Source: a virus. Taken from it: a stretch of DNA of 46,523 nucleotides. The notes beneath the pieces were generated by a model. The model did not search any database. It saw only the letters and a program-made list of their open reading frames with translations, and was not told the DNA's origin. This document shows positions 13,431-21,453 of the stretch, one piece after another (within the stretch, counting starts at the first letter, position 1; each line of letters opens with the position of its first letter). Location: the IMG/VR virus record IMGVR_UViG_3300020156_000041, positions 1 through 46,523 of that record; one strand, written 5' to 3'. The translations under genes and the position numbers were made by a program.

Positions 13431-13685
13431 ATGGCGAAGCTTCACGAGATCAAAGCGCAGATTACAGAAATCACTGGTTTGCCTGTGATGGATGAAGATG
13501 CTGGCATTTCCGTTCTTGTTCTGGGTGATCGCCCAGAAATGGTTCCTGTTATCGCTGCCCGCCTCGCCGCTGCCGGTATCGCCTTCGAGAAGGCAAAGAA
13601 CCGCACGTTCAAAGGCGCCAAGTTCACAATCGCCCTTCGCAACGTCGGAACTGCATTTGCCACTAACTGGGAGTTTGCCCAGTGA
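13431..13685 (+). CDS. Small hypothetical protein, first gene of rightward operon
   Basis: An 84-residue protein with alternating helices and strands (VLVLGDRPEMVPVIAARLAA, then FKGAKFTIALRNVG). GGAGACGAGAG precedes the ATG. No family recognised. As first gene behind a CI-controlled promoter it should be among the earliest phage products. Confidence 0.7.
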   Translation: MAKLHEIKAQITEITGLPVMDEDAGISVLVLGDRPEMVPVIAARLAAAGIAFEKAKNRTFKGAKFTIALRNVGTAFATNWEFAQ

Positions 13686-13828
13686 GCGCCGATGATTTCG
13701 CCGTCGATGAGTTCGGCCGCTTCTACCTCTGCGACGAGGAGGGAAACCTCTACAGCGGTCCATACGACACGCTGGAAGAAGCCGAGGCCGCAATGGCCGA
13801 CGCAGAAGCTGCCGAGCAAGAAGAATAA
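13682..13828 (+). CDS. Small acidic protein, GTG start
   Basis: A 48-residue protein that begins at a GTG overlapping the upstream TGA (GTGA). The sequence is natural-looking: DEFGRFYLCDEEGNLYSGPY, then an acidic Ala/Glu helix. No function known; small acidic early proteins often inhibit host enzymes, which is only a guess here. Confidence 0.6.
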   Translation: MSADDFAVDEFGRFYLCDEEGNLYSGPYDTLEEAEAAMADAEAAEQEE

Positions 13829-13856
13829 TCCCTCCTCCAGCCCGAGGAGGCTGACC

Positions 13857-14174
13857 ATGTCCTATAGTTTTGAAGCAGAAATCAAAGACGAACACCTCGA
13901 CATCATCACCCAGTACATCGAGTGCGAGGTTGAGGTTGACGCAACCGTCATTGGCGGCGAGCTGATTACCGAAGTCACCGATGTGCTTAGGGAAGGCAAG
14001 AGCCTGACGCGCGGTGATGAGCTGAGCCGTGCTCTTGCCGCCCGCATCATGAACATGGCCGAGGATGATCTGCGCAACGGCGGTCCCCTCTGGTCCCGAG
14101 TTCGTGAAGCCGAGGGCATCGTGCTTACCGGACACCCGGCAGACCCAGACACACAGTGGAAGCAGGTGGCGTAA
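13857..14174 (+). CDS. Acidic hypothetical protein
   Basis: A 105-residue protein with the start at 13857, preceded by GAGGAGG. It has an acidic N-terminal part (EIKDEHLDIITQYIECEVEV) and a helical C-terminal part. The TAA overlaps the next ATG by one base. No family recognised. Confidence 0.65.
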   Translation: MSYSFEAEIKDEHLDIITQYIECEVEVDATVIGGELITEVTDVLREGKSLTRGDELSRALAARIMNMAEDDLRNGGPLWSRVREAEGIVLTGHPADPDTQWKQVA

Positions 14175-14416
14175 TGGCGACCGTTCGCGAAAACCTGATC
14201 GCCGCAAAGGCGCGGATCACCCGCCATAGCGCCCTGATGATTATCGACGCCCTGCGCGCCGTCGTGGCTGGGGATGCGCTCTTTAGCGCAGAATATAAAG
14301 CCCTCGTTCGGGCGACGGGCGGTGCCGATGGGCTGATGACTTTTGCATCGATGCACACGACCGACGATGTGCTCGCTTTGTTTGACAGGGCGATTGCGCA
14401 GGACGGTGCAGCATGA
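14174..14416 (+). CDS. Small helical hypothetical protein
   Basis: An 80-residue protein starting MATVRENLIAAKARITRH, mostly helical. It is coupled to both neighbours (TAATG upstream, ATGA downstream). No family recognised. Confidence 0.6.
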   Translation: MATVRENLIAAKARITRHSALMIIDALRAVVAGDALFSAEYKALVRATGGADGLMTFASMHTTDDVLALFDRAIAQDGAA

Positions 14417-14586
14417 CCCCCGACATCGAAACCATCATCGCCCAATTCCTCGCCAATCGCGACCGCGAAATCTGGGATGAATTGTCGGACGCCGCACAGC
14501 GCATGTGCCGCAACGACGCAGCCGAAATCATCGCGATTTTCGCCGAGCACCAGCGCGCCGAGCGCAAGCAGAAGGTGGCAGCATGA
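14413..14586 (+). CDS. Small helical hypothetical protein
   Basis: A 57-residue protein (MTPDIETIIAQFLANRDREI at the start, then a helical, charged remainder ending AERKQKVAA). The ATG overlaps the previous TGA and its TGA overlaps the next ATG. No family recognised. Confidence 0.6.
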   Translation: MTPDIETIIAQFLANRDREIWDELSDAAQRMCRNDAAEIIAIFAEHQRAERKQKVAA

Positions 14587-14933
14587 GCACGAGCAAGCGC
14601 ATGATGGTGGGCGGCGACCTGTACGTCTATCGCGACGAAGACAAGAATGCCGTTGCTATCGCCATGAGCGACACCGGGCCAAGGGGTGGATGGGTGGGTA
14701 GGGATATCGCCAAAATGGCAATCCCCCGTCCGGCTGTGCCGCAGGAACAGATCAATAAATTCGCCGATCTGTTTGCCGCCGCTCCTGATCTTCTGGAGGC
14801 GCTGCGCGAACTGAATGGCGCTTTGAATGACGGCCTTTGCAACAGCGGCACGCCTGGCTTCGATAGCGGCCGTCTGGGCCGCGCCCAAGATGCCGCCGTC
14901 GCCGCGATCGCTAGAGCCGAGGGCCAATCATGA
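14583..14933 (+). CDS. Hypothetical protein with C-terminal helical segment
   Basis: A 116-residue protein. The N-terminal part looks like a small beta-rich domain (DLYVYRDEDKNAVAIAMSD), and the C-terminal part carries the FADLFAAAPDLLEALREL pattern common in phage hypothetical proteins. ATGA overlaps join it to both neighbours. Confidence 0.65.
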   Translation: MSTSKRMMVGGDLYVYRDEDKNAVAIAMSDTGPRGGWVGRDIAKMAIPRPAVPQEQINKFADLFAAAPDLLEALRELNGALNDGLCNSGTPGFDSGRLGRAQDAAVAAIARAEGQS

Positions 14934-15025
14934 CCCTCCGCCACATCTTCACCCACCACCCTTCCACCTGCCTGTGGCTGTTGGCTACCGGCTCTCTCTT
15001 TCTCGCATGGAGCATGGGGAAATGA
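14930..15025 (+). CDS. 31-residue single-helix membrane peptide
   Basis: MTLRHIFTHHPS followed by one hydrophobic helix (about residues 13-28). ATGA overlaps join it to both neighbours. It belongs to the set of tiny membrane peptides scattered through both early operons. Confidence 0.6.
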   Translation: MTLRHIFTHHPSTCLWLLATGSLFLAWSMGK

Positions 15026-15768
15026 CCTTGGCACTTTCCGATAGCGGCAATGATCGCATCGCCATGGGCGCAAACATGCCGCCCGAGGAAAAGACGCCGT
15101 TCGACCTGATCGTTGAGCAGATTGACGATCTATACGGCGAGGCCCGCAACTTCGCTTCCGATGGCTTCAAGATCGCCAGCCAGGAGCAGGCCGACGAAAT
15201 CGACAAGCTCGATAAGGCCCTGCTCAAGGCGCAGCAGGACGCCGACGAGTTGCGCGAGGCCGAGAAGAAACCGCACGATGACGCTGCCAAGGCCGTGCAG
15301 GCGAAGTTCAACCCCTATGTCCAGAAAGACAAAGGCAAAACCTATATCGCCCGTGCCAGCCTCAAGGCCCTCCTTACCGCATGGCGCGTCGAACAGCATC
15401 GCATTGCCGATGAAAAGGCCAAGGCTGCCCGCGAAGCTGCCGAGGCAGAACGCAAGGCGGCTGAGGAAGCCCTTCGCGCCTCGTGTGGCGACCTTGTTGC
15501 CCGCGAGCAGGCCGAGCAGATGCTCGACAGCGCTAAGCAGGCGGAGAAAGTCGCCAGCAAGGCCACAAAGGCAGCAACCACGGGCACCGGCCTGAAACCC
15601 AAATGGGTGGCGACGATGACAGATCAGCGCGCCGCTGTCGCCGCTATGTGGAAGCAGAACCCGCAGGCTTTTCTGGATCTGGCGCAGACCCTTGCGGAGC
15701 AGGCAGTTCGTGCCGGCGCCCGAAAGATCGACGGTTTCGAAATCAAGGAAGAAAAGGTCGCTATCTGA
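15022..15768 (+). CDS. Coiled-coil protein upstream of RecT
   Basis: A 248-residue protein. The start at 15022 has GGGGA just upstream. Residues about 30-80 and 125-200 are long charged helices ([37 protein letters not shown]), with a Gly/Thr linker and a small C-terminal domain ending [11 protein letters not shown]. Its TGA overlaps the RecT ATG. Proteins of this type often accompany RecT genes in phages and have no proven role; a partner or nuclease-modulating role is inferred from position. Confidence 0.7.
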   Translation: MTLALSDSGNDRIAMGANMPPEEKTPFDLIVEQIDDLYGEARNFASDGFKIASQEQADEIDKLDKALLKAQQDADELREAEKKPHDDAAKAVQAKFNPYVQKDKGKTYIARASLKALLTAWRVEQHRIADEKAKAAREAAEAERKAAEEALRASCGDLVAREQAEQMLDSAKQAEKVASKATKAATTGTGLKPKWVATMTDQRAAVAAMWKQNPQAFLDLAQTLAEQAVRAGARKIDGFEIKEEKVAI

Positions 15769-16703
15769 TGAACGCCATTGCCACCATTGACGCCAAGGCA
15801 AACGCAACTCCGGCCACCGTGTTCAGCGGCGACCAGGTGGATCTGATCAAGCGCACGATCGCCAAAGGCTCGACCGACGACGAACTGCAGTTGTTCCTGC
15901 ACCAGTGCAAGCGCACCGGGCTCGATCCATTTGCCCGCCAGATTTATGCCGTGAAACGCTGGGACGGCCAGCAGAAGCGCGAAGTCATGGCGGTGCAGAC
16001 CAGCATCGACGGCTTCCGCCTGATCGCGGAGCGCAGCGGAAAGTATGCCGGTCAGGTCGGGCCATATTGGTGTGGCGAAGATGGGCGGTGGACCGATGTT
16101 TGGCTTTCCAAAACGCCGCCAGTCGCCGCCAAGGTCGGCGTTCTGCGTGCAGATTTCTCCGAGCCATGTTTTGGCGTCGCACGCTTCGATGGATATGCAC
16201 AGCGCAAGAAGGATGGCTCTCTGACCCATATGTGGGCCGGCATGGGCGACGTCATGATTGCCAAATGCGCCGAGGCATTGGCGCTGCGCAAGGCGTTCCC
16301 GCAGGAGCTTTCCGGCCTCTATACCGGCGATGAGATGGCCCAGGCCAGCAATGGCCAAGATGAGCCGGCGCCCGCTTCCGAACAGCCGAAGGAAATCGAG
16401 CAGAAATCCAAGGCCGACAGTAGGGACGTTTACGAGCGCCTTTCCAAGGCCAATCGGGAGCTTTCCAGCCTCGACGACTTTGACCGCTTCTGGCGCGCCG
16501 GCAATGTCAATGCGGCTTTTCTTTCCATGCCGCGCGACTGGCAGGCAGAGCTTGCTAACGAGCGCGAGGACAAGGCGGCAGAACTAGCCGAGCGCGAAGC
16601 AATGCAGGCAGCCGGCAGCAGTTCTGGTGACGACGATTTCCCCGGCTTTGACAATTCGCAGGCCGGATATGTGCCGCCGAATTTCGACAGCCACGCCGCT
16701 TAG
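15768..16703 (+). CDS. recT: RecT/Bet single-strand annealing protein
   Basis: A 311-residue protein. The core (about residues 25-190) has the Bet/RecT family pattern: [44 protein letters not shown] and [20 protein letters not shown]. It anneals complementary single strands during phage recombination. The C-terminal third is acidic, low-complexity and variable, ending in FPGFDNS and Pro/Asp residues. No lambda exonuclease, RecE or YqaJ-type partner is recognisable nearby, and no SSB. Confidence 0.9.
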   Translation: MNAIATIDAKANATPATVFSGDQVDLIKRTIAKGSTDDELQLFLHQCKRTGLDPFARQIYAVKRWDGQQKREVMAVQTSIDGFRLIAERSGKYAGQVGPYWCGEDGRWTDVWLSKTPPVAAKVGVLRADFSEPCFGVARFDGYAQRKKDGSLTHMWAGMGDVMIAKCAEALALRKAFPQELSGLYTGDEMAQASNGQDEPAPASEQPKEIEQKSKADSRDVYERLSKANRELSSLDDFDRFWRAGNVNAAFLSMPRDWQAELANEREDKAAELAEREAMQAAGSSSGDDDFPGFDNSQAGYVPPNFDSHAA

Positions 16704-16766
16704 CCCCATCCTCAACCAGAGAGGCCGGTCGGCCCAACACACTGGAAAGCCGACCGGGATAATTCG

Positions 16767-17138
16767 ATGGACACCATGACGATCGCTGAGTTTCACGCCG
16801 CGCTGAAAGCCCAAGGCGTATCCTCACCCATCCACTGCGCTTGCAAGTGTGTGGTCTGCGGCACTGTCCAATCGGGACATGACTGGATGGCCGCCACCGG
16901 AAAGTCGTTTGACGAGATCAACCCAAAGATCGGGTTCTCGTGTATCGGTCGCGCAACCGGCGCAGGGCCGCACAAAAGGGGTGCAGCACCCGGAAAGGGC
17001 TGCGACTGGACCTTGGGAGGCCTGTTCACGATCCACAAGTTCGAGGTCATCGACGCCGATGGCAAAGCCCATCCGATGTTTGAACTGGCCACGCCGGAAG
17101 AAGCACAGGCACACGAGAATTCGAAGGTGCCAGCATGA
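16767..17138 (+). CDS. Cys-rich conserved phage protein
   Basis: A 123-residue protein with a Cys cluster HCACKCVVCG near residues 23-32, and a C-terminal half with LGGLFTIHKFEVIDADGKAH. It resembles a conserved hypothetical family of alphaproteobacterial phages. Metal binding is likely from the Cys pattern. The ATG follows a 63-base gap after RecT; its stop overlaps the next gene. Confidence 0.65.
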   Translation: MDTMTIAEFHAALKAQGVSSPIHCACKCVVCGTVQSGHDWMAATGKSFDEINPKIGFSCIGRATGAGPHKRGAAPGKGCDWTLGGLFTIHKFEVIDADGKAHPMFELATPEEAQAHENSKVPA

Positions 17139-17341
17139 CCCCCACCGAATTTGTCACCGCAGCCCGAACCGAATGCAAGGCCATCCGCACCGATGCCGAT
17201 TATGACGCTTGGCACGAAAAATGGGCAACGGGCGAAAGCTATATCAACCTGCCCGATGCCCAGGCTGCGGAAATCGACGCGCTGGCCGAGGAAGGCCGGG
17301 ACCGGGTCATGGCCTACACTTTTCCCATAATGGCGGGGTGA
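17135..17341 (+). CDS. Small acidic hypothetical protein
   Basis: A 68-residue acidic helical protein (MTPTEFVTAARTECKAI at the start). The ATG overlaps the previous stop. No family recognised. Confidence 0.6.
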   Translation: MTPTEFVTAARTECKAIRTDADYDAWHEKWATGESYINLPDAQAAEIDALAEEGRDRVMAYTFPIMAG

Positions 17342-17345
17342 AGCG

Positions 17346-17765
17346 ATGGACAAGCAAACCTTCATCCTCGTCACCGACCGGGTCCGCGCCAATGCGCTGC
17401 TCGCCGTCCGCGATGCCGGTGCCGGCTATGTCGTGACCATTAGCGAGCCAAAGCGCAGCACGGACCAGAACGCCCGCATGTGGGCAAGCCTGACCGATAT
17501 TGCCAACGCCCGTCCAGAAGGCCGGCAGTGGACGCCCGAAACATGGAAATGCGCCTTTTTGCATTCTCTCGGGCACCAAGTTCGCTTTGCCGAGGGCTTG
17601 GATGGCAGCGGTCCGTTCCCTATCGGTTTTTCCTCATCGAAGCTGACCGTGCGCCAGATGGCCGACCTTATCACGGTGATCCAGGAATATGGCGACCGTC
17701 ATGGTGTCGAATGGACCGAAGCGCGCAAGGGCGGATGGCTCGACCAGCAGGGAGCGGCGGCATGA
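17346..17765 (+). CDS. ninB: NinB-like recombination protein
   Basis: A 139-residue protein of the NinB (Orf) family. Key features are EPKRSTDQNARMWASLTDIA (about residues 37-56), the WTPETWKCAFLHSLG segment, and FSSSKLTVRQMADLI near residues 97-111. Lambda Orf binds DNA and SSB and helps RecBCD-independent phage recombination. It lies downstream of RecT as in many phages and overlaps the next HNH gene by four bases. Confidence 0.85.
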   Translation: MDKQTFILVTDRVRANALLAVRDAGAGYVVTISEPKRSTDQNARMWASLTDIANARPEGRQWTPETWKCAFLHSLGHQVRFAEGLDGSGPFPIGFSSSKLTVRQMADLITVIQEYGDRHGVEWTEARKGGWLDQQGAAA

Positions 17766-18145
17766 CGCTCGAGTTTATCCCGCCCACCCCACGCCGTAAA
17801 ATGACACGTGCCAGGGCCGCAAAGATATTCTTGCGCGAGCAGGGCTGTTGCTACCTATGCAGCCGAAAACTGCGTGTCGGCGTGGATCAATACCAAATTG
17901 AGCATCCTACTGCGCTGGCGCTTGGTGGGTCGGATGATGACGCCGATCTGCGCGTGGTCTGCATTGACTGCCACAAGCCCAAGACCAAGCAGGACGCGGC
18001 GGCAAAAGCCAAGCGGGACCGCATCGTCACCGCCGGCTGGCAGCGGCCCGTCAAGGCCAAGCGGCCATCGCGTGGCTTCCGCAAACCCGAACCCCAACGC
18101 AGTGCCAGCCGACCGATCGTTCGGCGCGCAGATTTGGAGCAGTAG
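17762..18145 (+). CDS. HNH endonuclease
   Basis: A 127-residue protein. The HNH core runs through residues about 20-70: REQGCCYLCSRKL (zinc Cys pair), QIEHPTALALGGSD (EH of the HNH) and DLRVVCIDCHKPKT (second Cys pair plus His). The C-terminal tail is basic. The gene is coupled to NinB. It may be a recombination nuclease (NinG-like position) rather than a homing enzyme; this is inferred from gene order. Confidence 0.8.
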   Translation: MTLEFIPPTPRRKMTRARAAKIFLREQGCCYLCSRKLRVGVDQYQIEHPTALALGGSDDDADLRVVCIDCHKPKTKQDAAAKAKRDRIVTAGWQRPVKAKRPSRGFRKPEPQRSASRPIVRRADLEQ

Positions 18146-18146
18146 G

Positions 18147-18587
18147 ATGGCCAGCAGGATTTCGACCGGGCTCGGGCAACTCTGGATTGAGACATGCTGC
18201 AACTGCGGCACCGTCTTTGCCATGAGCGATCATGTCCACACCACTGCGCTCAACAGGCGCGAGAAATTCCAGTTCTACTGCCCGAATGGTCATGAGCAGC
18301 ACTATGTTTCGACTGAGAGCGAAGCCGACAAACTTCGCCGCGAGCGAGATCGGCTAAAGCAGGATCGAGCCCGGCTTCAAGACGAAGTTCGCGAGGCGAA
18401 CGAGCGCGCTGACACCGAACGTCGCCGCACCGCTGCGGCCAAGGGCCAAGTCACGAAGCTCAAGCGCCGTGCCGCCGCCGGCATATGCCCATGCTGCAAT
18501 CGCAGCTTCACCAATCTCCAACGCCATATGGCCAACCAGCATCCTGGCTTCGTGTCCGATCCCGATGCCGCTGACCACGTCCATTGA
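18147..18587 (+). CDS. Zinc-finger protein with coiled coil
   Basis: A 146-residue protein. An N-terminal pair CCNCG and FYCPNGH (about residues 12-50) may bind zinc. A long charged coiled coil follows (about 55-105), then a C2H2-type finger CPCCNRSFTNLQRHMANQHP (about 113-132). DNA binding is likely. The ATG comes one base after the previous stop. Confidence 0.7.
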   Translation: MASRISTGLGQLWIETCCNCGTVFAMSDHVHTTALNRREKFQFYCPNGHEQHYVSTESEADKLRRERDRLKQDRARLQDEVREANERADTERRRTAAAKGQVTKLKRRAAAGICPCCNRSFTNLQRHMANQHPGFVSDPDAADHVH

Positions 18588-18596
18588 GGAACAGCC

Positions 18597-18872
18597 ATGA
18601 CCGACCAAACTAACTCTCGCCTGTATGCCGGTGCCGTTTTCCCCGACGAGTGGGATCAAGACGAGGGCATCCCAGATGTCAATTCTGTCGCCATTGCCAT
18701 TCAAGTTTGGTCGATGTTCCAGACAGAGACTTGCACAGTGCGGCAGGCTGCCATCGCCTTCAATGTCGACGATGCCCAGATCCGGCAGGCTGTCGAAGCC
18801 CACTATTGGATGTTCATCGACGGGCCGGACGACGATCCGACCAAGCAGACGATCGAGCTCGAAGGGGAATAG
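18597..18872 (+). CDS. Conserved phage protein with helix-turn-helix-like segment
   Basis: A 91-residue acidic protein. Residues about 44-68 (CTVRQAAIAFNVDDAQIRQA) read as a helix-turn-helix, followed by YWMFIDGPDDD. GAGGAA precedes the ATG. Similar proteins are common in alphaproteobacterial phages without known function. Confidence 0.65.
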   Translation: MTDQTNSRLYAGAVFPDEWDQDEGIPDVNSVAIAIQVWSMFQTETCTVRQAAIAFNVDDAQIRQAVEAHYWMFIDGPDDDPTKQTIELEGE

Positions 18873-18874
18873 CC

Positions 18875-19177
18875 ATGACCGACACCGTACCGACCGACGA
18901 ACTGCTTCCCTGTCCCTTTTGCGGCGGCAGCGCAAAGGCTCCGGTCCACTACAACGGGGCGATGGAAACCGGATGCGCGGGCGACTACAACTGCCCAGGT
19001 ACTGATGTTCTTGTACCGATCGCCGCATGGAACCGCCGCACCCCTCCCGCCAGCGCAAAGAACGAGACGGGGATCGAGCCGGTGGCGTGGGATGCTCCAA
19101 GCGTTCGCGCCGCTTTGGCCGAACACCTCTGCAATGAGTATGATGTTGATTTCTGTCCCATTCCTGGGGCCCACTGA
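18875..19177 (+). CDS. Lar-like protein, probably cut short by an in-frame TGA
   Basis: A 100-residue product. Residues 9-18 (LLPCPFCGGS) and the following Cys pattern ending AAWNRRTP match Lar-family restriction-alleviation proteins. The rest (about 60-100) is a second region ending FCPIPGAH before TGA. Reading straight through the TGA stays open in the same frame and looks like natural protein (PEDENDIGKRAGGYVLIQPE) for another 149 codons. So this is probably the first half of a longer gene split by a nonsense codon, or by a readthrough stop. Confidence 0.65.
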   Translation: MTDTVPTDELLPCPFCGGSAKAPVHYNGAMETGCAGDYNCPGTDVLVPIAAWNRRTPPASAKNETGIEPVAWDAPSVRAALAEHLCNEYDVDFCPIPGAH

Positions 19178-19219
19178 CCAGAGGATGAAAACGACATCGG
19201 GAAGCGAGCGGGCGGTTAT

Positions 19220-19624
19220 GTGCTTATCCAGCCCGAGCCATGGCGGGCGCGAGCGCTTGAGCAGGCTGACCGCATGCTTGCTTTCTTCGCCACCCAGCTT
19301 GCTGAGATCACCCGCCAGCGGGACAAAATACGGGCCAAGTGGGAAGCGGCAGACGGCATGGACGGTGCAGTCGTTCACGCCATCCGCGACATGCTGAACG
19401 CCGCCGATGTTCCAGCCCGACCCTTCATTGACGATCATGTTGCCATGGCTATCGCGCAGCGGGACGAGGCGAGAGCCCGCGTGCAGGTGCTTGAAGCGGT
19501 GCTGCGCGCGGAATTGAAGGACGTCCTAAACGACCTTCGATGGTCTGAGGGAGGCGAAATGGAACGATTGATGGCCCGTCGCCAGAAGATTGAATCCGCT
19601 CTCAATGGAGACGCATCGAAATGA
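19220..19624 (+). CDS. Coiled-coil continuation of the split Lar-type gene
   Basis: A 134-residue reading beginning at GTG in the same frame as 18875-19177. It is mostly charged helix (ITRQRDKIRAKWEAADGMDG; AQRDEARARVQVLEAVLRAE). Its apparent start has no strong ribosome site, and the frame continues upstream to the TGA at 19175. It may be expressed only by readthrough or reinitiation. Its stop overlaps the next ATG. Confidence 0.55.
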   Translation: MLIQPEPWRARALEQADRMLAFFATQLAEITRQRDKIRAKWEAADGMDGAVVHAIRDMLNAADVPARPFIDDHVAMAIAQRDEARARVQVLEAVLRAELKDVLNDLRWSEGGEMERLMARRQKIESALNGDASK

Positions 19625-19842
19625 CCGAGACAATCAGCGACGAACGGTTGGCGGAGATTTCCCGCGCTTTTATGGCGATAGCCCCCGCAAACGCGCATCT
19701 GGGGGTAAATAGCCCATCTGATGCAGTCCTTTCCACTTCCGTGTTGCCTATGGAAGCGGTCGCCATGGCCCGCGAACTCCAGCGCCATCGCGCCGCCCTC
19801 AAGGATCAAAGCCAGGGAGGCTCGAACGATGCCAACTCGTGA
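19621..19842 (+). CDS. Small hypothetical protein
   Basis: A 73-residue protein (MTETISDERLAEISRAFMAI at the start) with a conserved-looking DERLAEI opening seen in many phage hypothetical proteins. Coupled to the upstream gene by ATGA. Function unknown. Confidence 0.6.
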   Translation: MTETISDERLAEISRAFMAIAPANAHLGVNSPSDAVLSTSVLPMEAVAMARELQRHRAALKDQSQGGSNDANS

Positions 19843-20056
19843 TGAAGTGCAGGCGCTGACGAGGACGCAGATACTTTACCTTAAGTCGGCGGCGATCAAC
19901 CCAAGTGGCAGAACCTGCATACCAGGAGGAACGAAAACTCTGCCTGTGTTGATTGAGGCTGGAATGGTTACCCATCATGGGTTCGGAATTGTCTCAATCA
20001 CTGATACTGGTCGGACCAAGCTCTCCCAGATGCAGGAGCCCACCCATGCGGACTAG
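19829..20056 (+). CDS. Small hypothetical protein, winged-helix-like
   Basis: A 75-residue basic protein. It contains LTRTQILYLKSAA followed by a strand-rich segment (GMVTHHGFGIVSITDTGR), which may be a small winged helix. It overlaps both neighbours slightly. No family recognised. Confidence 0.6.
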   Translation: MPTRDEVQALTRTQILYLKSAAINPSGRTCIPGGTKTLPVLIEAGMVTHHGFGIVSITDTGRTKLSQMQEPTHAD

Positions 20057-20180
20057 ACCCTTCCACTGGCCCTCTGCCATCGCATGGTTCATCGCCGGGG
20101 CTATCGTGCTGTTCCTGACCATCTACAACCTGGTGCAGTTCCCGATCAGGGCTGTGCGGTATTGGATGGGGTGGAGCTGA
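20046..20180 (+). CDS. 44-residue single-helix membrane protein
   Basis: MRTRPFHWPS, then a hydrophobic helix (about residues 11-32), then a basic aromatic end (IRAVRYWMGWS). Its TGA overlaps the excisionase ATG by one base. Function unknown. Confidence 0.6.
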   Translation: MRTRPFHWPSAIAWFIAGAIVLFLTIYNLVQFPIRAVRYWMGWS

Positions 20181-20497
20181 TGCAGGACAGACCCATGACA
20201 CCAGATCAGGCAGCTGCGCACTGGGGCTGCTCGGCGAACCACGTTCGCAACCTAATTCACAAGGGAGAACTGAGGGCTTACCGGCTGGGCGAGCGCCTGT
20301 TTAGAATTCCGCCAGGCGCGATCGAGGAATACGAACAATGTCAGATGCAGCAACAGAGCTCCGAATTGGCCGGCTCAATGGGCAGTTTGTCGTCACCTGG
20401 TGGGAAGAAGGAAAGCGACGGCGTTATCGTCTTGAAGCACAGTCAAGAGCGGCAGCCGAGACGGAAGCCCTCGCCCTCTACCAGCGCGAACGGCTGA
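20180..20497 (+). CDS. xis: Excisionase-like helix-turn-helix protein
   Basis: A 105-residue reading. Residues about 6-55 (MTPDQAAAHWGCSANHVRNL, then HKGELRAYRLGERLFRIPP) form the MerR/HTH_17-type winged helix used by excisionases. The last 50 residues overlap the integrase gene by 160 bases and look low-complexity, so they may add little. Xis proteins bind near att sites to favour excision. The position directly before int supports the call. Confidence 0.75.
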   Translation: MQDRPMTPDQAAAHWGCSANHVRNLIHKGELRAYRLGERLFRIPPGAIEEYEQCQMQQQSSELAGSMGSLSSPGGKKESDGVIVLKHSQERQPRRKPSPSTSANG

Positions 20498-21354
20498 GGG
20501 ACGCCGGCACCACGATAGGCACGTTGTGGGAAATGTATCGACAGGAGAAGCAAGGCAGACGGGTAGCCGTCGCCATGCGCTTTGAATGGAAGGCTATGGA
20601 GCCCCATTTCGGAAGCGTGAAGCCCGAAGACCTCTCAATCGATATGTGCCGACGCTATACAGCGGCGCGCCGGAAAGCGAAGAAGCACGACGGCACGATC
20701 TGGACCGAGCTCGGCCACCTGCGCACGGTGTTGACCTGGGCGCATTCGCGGCGCCTGATTGCATTCGCTCCCGCCGTCGAGCGGCCCGCCAAGCCGGCGC
20801 CGAAAGATCGCTGGCTGACGACGGACGAGATTCACAAGCTGCTCGCTGCGCCGAAGGCCCACCATGTTCAACTGGCGATCCTGTTGATGCTGGCGACCGC
20901 CGGCCGCGTGAGCGCAATCCTTGAACTGACATGGGATCGTGTCGACTTCGACCGAGGAACCATCAACCTAAGGACCAGCGAGACCGGCCCCCGTAAGGGC
21001 CGCGCCATAGTGCCGATGAATGATGGCCTGCGCGCGGCGCTCTCCCACGCCGAGAATGCGGCCATGACCGACTATGTGATCGAGTGGGCCGGGGCCAAGG
21101 TGGCGCGCCTTCGCACCGGCTTTGCCGCGGCAGTGCGATCAGCAAAGCTCAAGGGCGTATCACCGCACGTCCTGCGCCACACGGCGGCCGTTCATCTTGT
21201 CGCCGCCGGCGTGCCAATGCAGAAAGTGAGCCAGTACCTGGGCCACTCGAGCATCGCCGTGACCGAGCGCGTCTATGGCCGGTATGCTCCAGATCATCTC
21301 AAGGAGGAGGCGGCAATTCTGGACTTCACGAAGCCGGTGCGCGATGCGAGTTAG
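20338..21354 (+). CDS. int: Tyrosine-type phage integrase
   Basis: A 338-residue tyrosine recombinase. The core-binding domain covers about residues 57-145. The catalytic domain shows Arg190 (ATAGRVSA), a Lys near 220, His277-x-x-Arg280 (HVLRHT), His303 (LGHSSI) and the nucleophile Tyr313 (ERVYGRY). It integrates phage DNA at a tRNA gene. The attP core lies 55 bases downstream, and xis overlaps its start. It ends the rightward early operon, so it shares the CI-controlled promoter unless it has its own. Confidence 0.92.
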   Translation: MSDAATELRIGRLNGQFVVTWWEEGKRRRYRLEAQSRAAAETEALALYQRERLRDAGTTIGTLWEMYRQEKQGRRVAVAMRFEWKAMEPHFGSVKPEDLSIDMCRRYTAARRKAKKHDGTIWTELGHLRTVLTWAHSRRLIAFAPAVERPAKPAPKDRWLTTDEIHKLLAAPKAHHVQLAILLMLATAGRVSAILELTWDRVDFDRGTINLRTSETGPRKGRAIVPMNDGLRAALSHAENAAMTDYVIEWAGAKVARLRTGFAAAVRSAKLKGVSPHVLRHTAAVHLVAAGVPMQKVSQYLGHSSIAVTERVYGRYAPDHLKEEAAILDFTKPVRDAS

Positions 21355-21408
21355 GTTCGCTCGACTTTTGCGCCGTCCGCATAATTTTGCTAAGTGTTTG
21401 AAAGATAA

Positions 21409-21453
21409 TGGTGCGCCCACCAGGACTCGAACCTGGAACCAGACCGTTATGAG
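21409..21453 (-). other. attP: attP core: 3' half of a CAU-anticodon tRNA
   Basis: On the minus strand this reads CTCATAA (anticodon loop, CAU), CGGTC, the variable loop, a perfect T arm (CCAGG TTCGAGT CCTGG), the acceptor 3' strand TGGGCGC, A and CCA. The 5' half of a tRNA is absent. This is the identity segment a phage carries so that integration restores the host tRNA (Met or Ile2, CAU). The host gene should begin with GCGCCCA. Confidence 0.85.
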
